The notes under the pieces: model-generated
What the model saw: only the letters and a program-made list of their open reading frames with translations
Database searches by the model: none
What the model was told of the DNA's origin: nothing
Made by a program: the position numbers and the translations under genes
Shown: piece after piece, positions 19,863-27,031 of the stretch
How the letters are laid out: every line of letters begins with the position of its first letter
Numbering within the stretch: position 1 is the stretch's first letter
DNA from: an uncultured beta proteobacterium
GTDB lineage: Bacteria; Pseudomonadota; Gammaproteobacteria; Burkholderiales; SG8-41
Direction of reading: 5' to 3'
Assembly (NCBI GenBank): GCA_903889565.1
Contig: CAISYC010000012.1
Coordinates: forward strand, 1-52,625
Length of the DNA: 52,625 nt

Positions 19863-21731
19863 ATGAATATATTTTACGAAGAGGATGGCGGCTTCAAGGT
19901 CGGCGCCATCCTCGCCGACAACGACAGTTCGCTGCAAGTCGAGGCGCCGCACGGCAAGCGCTCCAAGGTCAAGGCGTCGTCGGTGCTGCTGCGCTTTGAG
20001 CAGCCGGCGTTGTCGGCGTTCATGGATGTCGCGCAAAAGACTGCCGATCAAATTGATATCGATTTCATGTGGCAATGCTGCGGCACCGACGATTTCGAAT
20101 TCAATACGCTGGGCCGCGAATATTATGGACACGCACCCAATGCGCTCGAGGCTGCGGGATTGCTGCTGCGCCTGCACGGCGCGCCGATGTATTTCTACAA
20201 GAAGGGCAAGGGCCGTTACAAGGCAGCACCCGAGGAGGCATTGAGGGCTGCGCTGGCGAGCGTCGAGAAGAAACGCGTGCTCGCCGAGCGCAAGCAGCAG
20301 TACGTCGATGAACTGGTCGGCGGCCGTCTGCCCGCGGCAATGAAGCCGCTCGTATCGACGCTGCTTTACGCGCCGGACAAGAACAGCCTCGAATGGAAGG
20401 CGCTCGAGGCCGCTTGCGAGCAACTGAAACTGATTCCGGCGCGCGTGTTCGAACGCTGCGGCGCGCTTGCCTCGGCGCACGAATACCATCTCAATCATTT
20501 TCTGTTTCAGCATTTTCCGCACGGTGTCGCGTTTACCGATGCGGCGCATGCGGTAGCACCGGCCGATTTGCCGCTGGCCGCGGCAACGGCATTCAGCATT
20601 GATGATGAGACCACCACCGAAATCGACGATGCGTTTTCGGTGGTGCCGCTGGCCAATGGCAATACGCGAGTCGGTATTCATATCGCCGCGCCCGCGCTCG
20701 GCGTCACGCCGGGCTCGCCGCTCGACGTGGCGGCGCGCGCGCGTCTGTCGACGGTGTATTTCCCCGGTGACAAGATCACCATGCTGCCGGCGGAGGCGAT
20801 CACCGCGTTTACATTGCTGGAAGGCGGCGCGCGGCCGGCGTTGTCGCTCTACCTCGAGGTCGATGCCACGGGCGCGGTCGTCAAGACGGAAACGCGTTGC
20901 GAACGCGTAAATATCGCGGCCAATCTACGCCATGGCGAACTGGAAAACCTCTATACCGAAGACGCACTCAGGGGCGGCGCCATCGAACATCGCTTCGGCG
21001 CCGAGATTGCCGCCTTGTGGAAGCTGGCGGGCGCATTGCAGGCCGCGCGCGGCAAAGCCGACCCTGCCAACGAGCAGCAGCGCACCGAATACAATTTTTA
21101 TGTCGATGACGGACGCGTGCGCATTGTCGAGCGCCGGCGCGGATCGCCGATCGACAAGCTGGTCGCGGAAATGATGATATTCGCCAACGCCGAATGGGGG
21201 CGCGCGCTGCGCGAGGCCGGCTATGTCGCCGCCTATCGCGTGCAGACCGGCGGCGTGGCGCGCATGACGACGGCGCCGGGCCCGCACGACGGGCTCGGTG
21301 TGGCGCAGTATGCGTGGGCCAGTTCGCCGCTGCGGCGTTATGTCGATTTGATCAACCAGCGCCAGTTGCTGGCCTTGTTCGCGGCGGCGCCGGCAGTCTA
21401 TCCGCAGGGAGACCAGGAGTTGTTGGCCGCGCTGCGCGACTTCGAACTCGCTTATGACAGCTATGCCGAATTCCAGCGCATGATGGAACGCTACTGGTGT
21501 TTGCGCTGGATCGAGCAGGAGCAGGCCGCTGAACTGGAAGCGACGGTTATTCGCGACAACCTGGTGCGCTTCAACCGGCTGCCGCTGGTGCAGCGGGTGC
21601 CGTCGCTGCACGACGCCGCGGCCGGATCAAACGTGCGTATCGCCTTGTCGCAACTCGATTTCTGGGAGCTTTCAGTGCATTGTGAATACATCTCGCCGCA
21701 GGCACCCGTGGCGTCGGCCAGCGGCCTATAA
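19863..21731 (+). CDS. RNB-domain 3'-5' exoribonuclease (RNase II type)
   Basis: A 622-residue protein with the RNB catalytic domain of RNase II/R in its second half. The metal-binding motif reads TEIDDAFSV, followed by RVGIHIAAPALGVTPGSPLD, DKITMLP and ASSPLRRYVDLINQRQL. The N-terminal part (EEDGGFKVGAILADNDSSLQ) is the variant seen in betaproteobacterial RNase II-like proteins. The C-terminal S1 domain is short or absent. It degrades single-stranded RNA processively in characterised members. I chose the ATG at 19863 over an upstream GTG at 19839 because the family starts there. It heads the rnb-tonB-aroE-mtgA series. Confidence 0.88.
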   Translation: MNIFYEEDGGFKVGAILADNDSSLQVEAPHGKRSKVKASSVLLRFEQPALSAFMDVAQKTADQIDIDFMWQCCGTDDFEFNTLGREYYGHAPNALEAAGLLLRLHGAPMYFYKKGKGRYKAAPEEALRAALASVEKKRVLAERKQQYVDELVGGRLPAAMKPLVSTLLYAPDKNSLEWKALEAACEQLKLIPARVFERCGALASAHEYHLNHFLFQHFPHGVAFTDAAHAVAPADLPLAAATAFSIDDETTTEIDDAFSVVPLANGNTRVGIHIAAPALGVTPGSPLDVAARARLSTVYFPGDKITMLPAEAITAFTLLEGGARPALSLYLEVDATGAVVKTETRCERVNIAANLRHGELENLYTEDALRGGAIEHRFGAEIAALWKLAGALQAARGKADPANEQQRTEYNFYVDDGRVRIVERRRGSPIDKLVAEMMIFANAEWGRALREAGYVAAYRVQTGGVARMTTAPGPHDGLGVAQYAWASSPLRRYVDLINQRQLLALFAAAPAVYPQGDQELLAALRDFELAYDSYAEFQRMMERYWCLRWIEQEQAAELEATVIRDNLVRFNRLPLVQRVPSLHDAAAGSNVRIALSQLDFWELSVHCEYISPQAPVASASGL

Positions 21732-21748
21732 ACCACCTTAAATAAGTA

Positions 21749-21775
21749 TTGCAAATTATTGTGCAATAAGATAAT
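21749..21775 (+). promoter_or_regulatory. AT-rich promoter with dyad upstream of tonB
   Basis: In an unusually AT-rich gap, TTGCAA (21749-21754) and GATAAT (21770-21775) form a -35/-10 pair with a short 15-base spacer. The -35 is one arm of the dyad TTGCA-N8-TGCAA (21749-21766), a possible operator for iron or other control of tonB. The regulator is not identified. Confidence 0.35.
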
Positions 21776-21835
21776 TTAGGCTTATCAGTCGAGGTGTCGC
21801 CAGCATTGTTGGGCGATTCAGGCACGGGTGCCGAC

Positions 21836-22804
21836 ATGAGTGCGATAAGCTTACCGAAGAATATCCAGCTGGGGAGAGGTTTGAACCCGCTCGATCATCT
21901 GCCGCTGGCTAAACGGTGGCAGGCGCTGCAGCGCAAATGGTTTTCTCTCGATTACGAGACGCGCTTTCAGTATGCGGTGCTCGGGTCGATGTTGCTGCAC
22001 ATCGTCGTCCTGTTCGGCATCACCATCCGTCCGCCCGATCTGTCCAAACTTGCCGATTTCGCGCCGGCGCTTGAAATCGTGCTGGTCAATGCGAAATCGA
22101 AGACGCGGCCTACGCACACCGATACGCTGGCCCAGTTCGATCTTGACGGCGGCGGCACCACCGACCTCGATCGCAGCGCCAAGAGCCCGCTGCCGGTCAC
22201 CCCGAGCGACAAGCAGATGAGCGAAGTGGCGATGGAATCGAGCCGCATGCAGCAGCTTGAGCAGGAGGCGCGCAAGCTGATGACCCAGGTGAAGTCGCAG
22301 ACGAAAATCGATTCCGCGACGCCACAGCCGCAGCAGCAGACCGAAACCCGCGTTGCGCCGACGGCGCAGGACATCATGAACAAGAGTCTTGAAATCGCGC
22401 GCCTCGAAGCGCAGGTTTCGAAGGACTGGGACTCCTATCAGAAGCGGCCGCGGCGCCAGTTCGTCGGCGCGCGCACGCGCGAATACCGATTCAGCCGCTA
22501 TATCGACGACTGGCGTATCAAGATCGAACGCATCGGCACGCTGAACTATCCGCCGGCGGCGCGCGATCAGAAGATTTACGGCAGTCTGCAGTTGACCGTT
22601 TCGATCCGTCCCGACGGCAGCGTCGAGAACATCGAGATCAACCGCTCGTCGGGGCAAAAGGTGCTTGACGAGGCGGCCTTGCAGATCGTGCGTCTGGGTT
22701 CGCCCTACGCGGCGTTCCCGCCGGATATCGCCAAGGACACCGATATCCTCAGCATCACCCGCACCTGGATCTTCACGCGCTCCGACCAGCTCGCCACGGA
22801 ATGA
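21836..22804 (+). CDS. tonB: TonB-family energy transducer
   Basis: A 322-residue inner-membrane protein. A cytoplasmic N-terminus is followed by one membrane helix at about 50-65 (YAVLGSMLLHIVVLFGITI), a long polar Gln/Ser/Thr-rich periplasmic linker, and a C-terminal TonB domain (about 235-315). That domain contains LNYPPAARDQKIYGSLQLTVSIRPDG and VLDEAALQIVRLGSPYAAFPP. TonB couples the ExbBD proton motor to outer-membrane receptors. The N-terminal extension ahead of the helix is longer than in E. coli TonB. The ATG at 21836 lacks a strong Shine-Dalgarno. It sits between the RNase II-like gene and aroE, a common betaproteobacterial order. Confidence 0.88.
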   Translation: MSAISLPKNIQLGRGLNPLDHLPLAKRWQALQRKWFSLDYETRFQYAVLGSMLLHIVVLFGITIRPPDLSKLADFAPALEIVLVNAKSKTRPTHTDTLAQFDLDGGGTTDLDRSAKSPLPVTPSDKQMSEVAMESSRMQQLEQEARKLMTQVKSQTKIDSATPQPQQQTETRVAPTAQDIMNKSLEIARLEAQVSKDWDSYQKRPRRQFVGARTREYRFSRYIDDWRIKIERIGTLNYPPAARDQKIYGSLQLTVSIRPDGSVENIEINRSSGQKVLDEAALQIVRLGSPYAAFPPDIAKDTDILSITRTWIFTRSDQLATE

Positions 22805-22857
22805 CCGCGCCGCGGCCGGCAGTAGGACATTCGGTCGCAGCCTTCTAAAATACGGTC

Positions 22858-23676
22858 ATGACCGATCGCTATGCCGTGGTGGGCAATCCCGTCGCCCACA
22901 GCCTCTCGCCCCAGATCCACACTGCGTTCGCGCGTCAGACCGGCGCGGATCTCGTCTACACGCGGCTGTTGGCACCGCTCGATCGTTTTGCCGCCTGCAT
23001 TGCCGAATTCCGCGCCGAGGGCGGCGCGGGCGTCAATGTGACGCTGCCTTTCAAGCTCGAGGCGTGGCGGCTTGCCACCCGGCGCAGCGAGCGGGCCGAG
23101 CAGGCGCAGGCGGTCAACACGCTGCGCTTCGACGGCGGGGTGGTTTTCGGTGACAACACCGACGGCGCCGGCCTCGTGCGCGATATCGAGATCAACTGCG
23201 CCCATGCGATTGCCGGCCGGCGCGTGCTGCTGCTGGGCGCCGGCGGCGCCGCGCGCGGCGTCTTGCTGCCGTTGATCGGCTGCCGTCCGTCCGCGCTCGT
23301 GATCGCCAATCGCAGCATCGACAAGGCGCTGGCGCTGGCGCAGCATTTCAGTCGCTGGGGCGCCTGCCGTGCGTGCAGTTATGCCGAGCTTGCCGCCAAT
23401 ACTTTCGATATCGTGATCAACGCCACCTCGGCCAGCGTCGCCGGCGAACTGCCGCCCTTGCCGGCCGGCGTGTTCGCACCCGGTTCGCTCGCCTACGACA
23501 TGATGTACGGCGCCAGGGCGCTGCCGTTTCTGCAATCGGCGCAGGCGCAGGGCGCGGCGCGCGGCATCGACGGACTCGGCATGCTGGTCGAGCAGGCGGC
23601 CGAAGCGTTTTTTGTCTGGCGCGGCGTGCGCCCGCAAACGGCCCCGGTGATCGCCGCGCTGAAAGAGATCCGTTGA
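22858..23676 (+). CDS. aroE: shikimate dehydrogenase
   Basis: AroE reduces 3-dehydroshikimate to shikimate with NADPH in aromatic amino acid synthesis. The 272-residue protein has every family mark. YAVVGNPVAHSLSPQIH binds shikimate, NVTLPFK carries the catalytic lysine, and NTDGAGL carries the catalytic aspartate. The NADP Rossmann loop is LLGAGGAARGV, followed by ANRS, and the C-terminal GLGMLVEQAAEAFFVWRG is present. It is 53 bases after tonB and 22 bases before mtgA, all in the same direction. Confidence 0.95.
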   Translation: MTDRYAVVGNPVAHSLSPQIHTAFARQTGADLVYTRLLAPLDRFAACIAEFRAEGGAGVNVTLPFKLEAWRLATRRSERAEQAQAVNTLRFDGGVVFGDNTDGAGLVRDIEINCAHAIAGRRVLLLGAGGAARGVLLPLIGCRPSALVIANRSIDKALALAQHFSRWGACRACSYAELAANTFDIVINATSASVAGELPPLPAGVFAPGSLAYDMMYGARALPFLQSAQAQGAARGIDGLGMLVEQAAEAFFVWRGVRPQTAPVIAALKEIR

Positions 23677-23698
23677 TGCGATTGTGCGGGGAGCGGGC

Positions 23699-24397
23699 AT
23701 GCTGGGCATGATCGGTCGCACCATCGGCTATTCGATCCTGGCGGCGCTGATTGCGCTGGTCTTCGTGCAGTTCTGGTTTCTGCTGCACATCTGGTACTGG
23801 GTCGATCATAATCCGGCGACCACCGCGTTCATGGAGGCGCGGCTCGAGCATTTGCGCGAGAAAAATCCGCACGTCAAACTGGAATTCCGCTGGGTGCCTT
23901 ACCAGCGTATCTCGCCGAATCTCAAGCGCGCGATCGTGGTCGCCGAAGACGCCAAGTTTCTCGATCACGACGGGTTTGACTGGGAGGGCATCCAGAAGGC
24001 CTACGAACGCAACCGCGAAAAGGGCCGGATCGTCGCCGGCGGCTCGACCATAAGCCAGCAATTGGCAAAAAATCTGTTTCTCTCCGGCGAACGCACCTGG
24101 TGGCGCAAGGCGCAGGAGGCGGTCATCACCATCATGCTTGAAACCGTGATGACCAAGCGGCGGATTCTTGAGATTTATCTCAACGTCATCGAGTGGGGCA
24201 ACGGCGTGTTCGGCGCCGAGGCCGCGGCGCAATATCATTTCGGCGTCCCCGCCAGCGACCTCGCGCCACCGCAGGCGGCGCAACTGGCGGCCATGGTGCC
24301 AAGCCCGCGGCGCTACCGTCAGGGCACGGAAACACCCTATCTGCTCAAACGCACAGAGATTATTTTGTCGCGCATGGCGGCGGTCGCGGTGCCGTGA
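23699..24397 (+). CDS. mtgA: monofunctional peptidoglycan glycosyltransferase
   Basis: MtgA polymerises lipid II into glycan strands. The 232-residue protein has one N-terminal membrane anchor (IGYSILAALIALVFVQFWFL) and a GT51 domain. The catalytic motif is EDAKFLDHDGFDWEGI, with the first glutamate as base. GGSTISQQLAKNLFLSGERT, RRILEIYLNVIEWG and GVFGAEAAAQYHFG follow. GGGGAG lies five bases before the ATG at 23699, which decides the start over the GTG at 23684. Its stop is followed by a terminator that serves the opposite strand. Confidence 0.95.
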   Translation: MLGMIGRTIGYSILAALIALVFVQFWFLLHIWYWVDHNPATTAFMEARLEHLREKNPHVKLEFRWVPYQRISPNLKRAIVVAEDAKFLDHDGFDWEGIQKAYERNREKGRIVAGGSTISQQLAKNLFLSGERTWWRKAQEAVITIMLETVMTKRRILEIYLNVIEWGNGVFGAEAAAQYHFGVPASDLAPPQAAQLAAMVPSPRRYRQGTETPYLLKRTEIILSRMAAVAVP

Positions 24398-24406
24398 TTG
24401 CGAATC

Positions 24407-24435
24407 CAAAAAAGAAGCCGGCGGTCAAGCCGGCT
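24407..24435 (-). terminator. intrinsic terminator for the small leftward gene
   Basis: On the minus strand the stem AGCCGGC/GCCGGCT with loop TTGACC is followed by TTCTTTTTTGG. The T tract exists only in this direction, so it serves the small gene ending at 24499 and not mtgA. Confidence 0.65.
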
Positions 24436-24498
24436 AAGGGTTAGGGCCGGGAGCCGCGCGTGCGCGCGGGGGCCCTGGGAGGAGACGGTGGGCAGCGC

Positions 24499-24714
24499 TC
24501 AATATTCGTCGTGGCATCCGCGGGTCAGTTCGTTGGCATTGGTTTGCGCTTTGGCATCGTCCGTTTCGATTTCCGGGATGGTATCGATCCAGTCGCCATG
24601 GTCGGCGATGCGATCCAACTGCAGATCATCCATGTCTTCGAGGGTAATCGTCAGTTCCCGCGCATTGGCTTGATTGGAATCATGCGCGCAGCTGTGGACG
24701 GCTAAAGCGGCCAA
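24499..24714 (-). CDS. small acidic protein, possible lipoprotein
   Basis: I do not recognise the family. The 71-residue frame shows the GC-rich third positions of a real gene. It has an acidic, soluble body (LTITLEDMDDLQLDRIADHG, then DWIDTIPEIETDDAK). The start is unclear: no ATG exists in frame after the preceding stop, and the TTG at 24714 is the best choice. Reading a few codons further upstream gives RFPALLAALAVHSC, which looks like a lipoprotein signal with the cysteine as acylation site. The correct start may therefore be CTG or TTG in that stretch. An intrinsic terminator 60 bases downstream on the same strand supports transcription. It is divergent from soxX. Confidence 0.45.
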   Translation of the reverse strand: MAALAVHSCAHDSNQANARELTITLEDMDDLQLDRIADHGDWIDTIPEIETDDAKAQTNANELTRGCHDEY

Positions 24715-24766
24715 CAGCGCCGGAAAACGGGCCTATTTCCGCTGATCAAAACGGAGGCGCGGCGGC

Positions 24767-24793
24767 TTGACCGCGTGCGGTCGCGGGCATAAT
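24767..24793 (+). promoter_or_regulatory. possible promoter of the sox operon
   Basis: TTGACC (24767-24772) and CATAAT (24788-24793) each match the sigma-70 boxes at five of six positions, but the spacer is only 15 bases. The AAGGAGG ribosome site of soxX follows 14 bases after the -10 box, so the leader would be short. Confidence 0.35.
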
Positions 24794-24819
24794 CTGCTGC
24801 CACCGCAAGGAGGGGTGAG

Positions 24820-25296
24820 TTGAGTGGTGAAAAAACGATAAGCCGGTGGTTGCCGGCGTGGCGAGGTGCGCTTGCGGCATTGCCGATATTCGCCGGTGCG
24901 GCCATCGCGCAGGTGCCCGCGCTGGTAGCTTACGAAATCGACGGCGACGAAATCCGCGCGCCGTTTGCTGCAGCCGGCGATGCCGGCCGCGGCCGCGCCA
25001 TCGTGCTCAGCCGCGAGTCGGGCAACTGCTACCTCTGTCATGCGGTGCCCGATGCGGGCGCTGTGCCGGTAGGCAATATCGGGCCGTCGCTGGCCGGCGT
25101 CGGCGCGCGCGCGAGTGCGGCGCAATTGCGTCTGCGTGTGGTCGATTCCTCGCGGATCAATGCCCGTTCGGTGATGCCGGCCTATTACCGCGTCGAAGGG
25201 CTGCGGCAGGTGGCGGCGGTCTACCGCGACAAGCCACTGCTGACGGCGCAACAGGTGGAGGATGTGGTGGCGTATCTTTCGCAATTACGGAACTGA
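24820..25296 (+). CDS. soxX: SoxX monoheme cytochrome c of the thiosulfate-oxidising Sox complex
   Basis: A periplasmic cytochrome of 158 residues that pairs with SoxA to form SoxAX, the enzyme that links thiosulfate oxidatively to the SoxY cysteine. The N-terminus is a signal peptide (cut after AGAAIA), the single heme site is CYLCH (Cys70, Cys73, His74), and SVMPAYYRVEGL supplies the distal methionine. The start is a TTG at 24820, chosen because an excellent AAGGAGGGG ends five bases before it and no ATG fits. soxY follows after one base. Confidence 0.92.
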   Translation: MSGEKTISRWLPAWRGALAALPIFAGAAIAQVPALVAYEIDGDEIRAPFAAAGDAGRGRAIVLSRESGNCYLCHAVPDAGAVPVGNIGPSLAGVGARASAAQLRLRVVDSSRINARSVMPAYYRVEGLRQVAAVYRDKPLLTAQQVEDVVAYLSQLRN

Positions 25297-25297
25297 C

Positions 25298-25786
25298 ATG
25301 AAAAGCATGCTCACGCGAAGAAGCTTCCTGGTGCACATCGCAGTGCTGGCGGCGGCTCCTCTGGCCGTGGTTCGACGCGCGTTCGCGCAGCAGTTCGCAC
25401 AACAAACCGAGGCGCAGACCGCGGCGGTCAACGCCCTGATCGACAAAATCACCGGCGGCGCGCCGCTCGCGCGCGGCCGCGTAAAACTCGACATCCCGAC
25501 GCTGGCGGACAACGGCAATTCGGTCAGTCTGCGCGTGTTGGTGGACAGTCCGATGACCGCGGCTGATCATGTGAAAAGCATTCATCTGTTTGCGCCGCGC
25601 AATCCGCGGCCCGCGGTGGCCGCGTTTTATTTCGGTCCGGGTGCCGGGCGGGCGCAGGTCAGCACGCGCATTCGCCTGTCCGGATCGCAGGGCGTGATGG
25701 CAGTGGCGGCGCTGTCCGATGGCAGTTTCTGGCTGGCCGTCGCCGACGTGGCGGTTACCGTATCCGCCTGCTGGGACGCCAGCTGA
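25298..25786 (+). CDS. soxY: SoxY sulfur-carrier protein with atypical C-terminal tail
   Basis: A 162-residue SoxY, the periplasmic protein whose C-terminal cysteine carries the sulfur intermediates. A Tat signal (LTRRSFLVHIAVLAAAPLAV) starts the protein, as usual for SoxY, which is exported folded with SoxZ. The core (NGNSVSLRVLVDSPMTAADH, then VAALSDGSFWLAV) aligns well. The end differs: the canonical arm GGCGG is replaced by SACWDAS, so the cysteine (158) is kept but lies five residues from the end in a non-glycine context. The stop overlaps the soxZ start (TGATG), so the two are translationally coupled. Confidence 0.9.
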   Translation: MKSMLTRRSFLVHIAVLAAAPLAVVRRAFAQQFAQQTEAQTAAVNALIDKITGGAPLARGRVKLDIPTLADNGNSVSLRVLVDSPMTAADHVKSIHLFAPRNPRPAVAAFYFGPGAGRAQVSTRIRLSGSQGVMAVAALSDGSFWLAVADVAVTVSACWDAS

Positions 25787-26103
25787 TGGCTGCGCGTATC
25801 TCGGTTCCGCAAAACGCGCGCCGCGGCGACAACATCGAAATTCGCGTCGCTATCCAGCATCCGATGGAAACCGGTTATCGCACCGACGACAACGGCACTG
25901 CGATACCGAAAAACGTCATCAACAAGCTGGTCTGCCGCTACAACGGTGTTGAGGTGTTTCGGGCCGAAATGGGTTCCGGCATCGCGGCCAATCCTTACCT
26001 GTCTTTTTTTATTGTTGCCGCGAATTCGGGTGAATTGCGCTTCGACTGGGGTGACGATTCGGGCGCGACCGGTAGCGAACGCGCTTCGATCATCGTCGCG
26101 TAA
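25786..26103 (+). CDS. soxZ: SoxZ, partner of the sulfur carrier SoxY
   Basis: A 105-residue immunoglobulin-like protein without a signal peptide, as usual, since it is exported bound to SoxY. Family motifs are ISVPQNARRGDNIEIRVAIQ, HPMETGY and FFIVAANSGELRFDWGDDSG. SoxZ shields and presents the SoxY arm to the other Sox enzymes. Its start overlaps the soxY stop and its stop overlaps the soxA start (TAATG), which implies fixed stoichiometry by coupled translation. Confidence 0.95.
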   Translation: MAARISVPQNARRGDNIEIRVAIQHPMETGYRTDDNGTAIPKNVINKLVCRYNGVEVFRAEMGSGIAANPYLSFFIVAANSGELRFDWGDDSGATGSERASIIVA

Positions 26104-26891
26104 TGAGCGGGTACCGTCTGCCGCTGATTCTGATCGCCGGTTGGCTGGCGGCGGCGCCGGGCGTGTCCGTCGCGCAAACTGCAGTGCGGCCACAACCATT
26201 GAAGTCGGGCATCGAATTCACCGGACCGGAAGTGCGCGCGCTGCAGGAGGACGAGTTCGCCAATCCGGCCATGTTATGGATCACCCGCGGGGCGGCGCTC
26301 TGGCAACAACCGGTCGGCCCCGCGCAGCAATCCTGCGCGAGTTGTCACGGCGATGTCGCGACGATGAAGGGCGTGGCGACGCATTACCCGCAGATCGATA
26401 AAGGTTCGGCCCGGCTGATCAATCTTGAAGGGCGCATTCAGCAATGCCGCGAGGTCCGACAGCAGACCGCGCCGTTGCGCTACGAGTCGGAGGACTTGCT
26501 GGCGCTGACTGCGCTGGTGCGCATGCAGTCGCGCGGCATGCCGCTCGCGATCGAGATCGATCCGCAGAACCGGCGCCATTTCGAACGCGGCCGCGAACTC
26601 TATTACCGGCGCGTCGGCCAGATGAATTTGTCCTGCGCCAACTGTCATCAGGATAACTGGGGCAAGCGGCTGGGGCCGGAAACCATCAGCCAGGGGCAGG
26701 GCAATCCCTATCCGATTTACCGCCTCGAATGGCAGACCATGGGTTCGCTGCACCGGCGCCTGCGCGCCTGCCTGTCGGGCGTGCGCGCCGAGATGCTGCC
26801 GTACGGCGCGCCCGAGTATCTGGATCTCGAACTGTATCTTGCCTGGCGCAGCGGCGACCTGCCGATCGAGACGCCGGGCGTGCGGCGTTGA
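26103..26891 (+). CDS. soxA: SoxA diheme cytochrome c, catalytic subunit of SoxAX
   Basis: A 262-residue periplasmic cytochrome with signal peptide (LILIAGWLAAAPGVSVAQ). Two heme sites are present: CASCH (Cys78, Cys81) and CANCH (Cys178, Cys181). The latter belongs to the catalytic heme, whose cysteine ligand is expected at Cys223 in LRACLSGVRAEM. This is the diheme version of SoxA. Cys115 (QQCREVRQ) is also conserved in the family. It is the last gene of the sox unit: a strong terminator follows 27 bases later, so soxB and soxCD must lie elsewhere or be absent. Confidence 0.94.
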   Translation: MSGYRLPLILIAGWLAAAPGVSVAQTAVRPQPLKSGIEFTGPEVRALQEDEFANPAMLWITRGAALWQQPVGPAQQSCASCHGDVATMKGVATHYPQIDKGSARLINLEGRIQQCREVRQQTAPLRYESEDLLALTALVRMQSRGMPLAIEIDPQNRRHFERGRELYYRRVGQMNLSCANCHQDNWGKRLGPETISQGQGNPYPIYRLEWQTMGSLHRRLRACLSGVRAEMLPYGAPEYLDLELYLAWRSGDLPIETPGVRR

Positions 26892-26917
26892 TCGACGGCG
26901 GCGAGATGCGGAATCTC

Positions 26918-26959
26918 AAAGATCCGATCAAGTGAAACACTTGATCGGATCTTTCTTTT
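26918..26959 (+). terminator. terminator of soxXYZA with perfect 17-bp stem
   Basis: AAAGATCCGATCAAGTG pairs without mismatch with CACTTGATCGGATCTTT around the loop AAA, followed by CTTTT. It closes the sox operon. The preceding TCTCAAAG gives a weak tract on the other strand, so it may also slow leftward transcription from korB. Confidence 0.85.
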
Positions 26960-26972
26960 AAGGGGCGGTATA

Positions 26973-27024
26973 CAAGGGGGCAGGGTGGGAAAGGAAGAGA
27001 CTCACCCCTTCCCGCGCCCCCTTG
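26973..27024 (-). terminator. G/C-rich hairpin downstream of korB
   Basis: CAAGGGGGC (26973-26981) pairs with GCCCCCTTG (27016-27024), and inner GGGAAAGG pairs with CCTTCCC. It starts 8 bases after the korB stop on the minus strand but lacks a T tract. It could be a transcript-stabilising hairpin, a terminator, or a relic of the C/G-run repeat family seen in mpl. Confidence 0.35.
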
Positions 27025-27031
27025 CAAGAGA

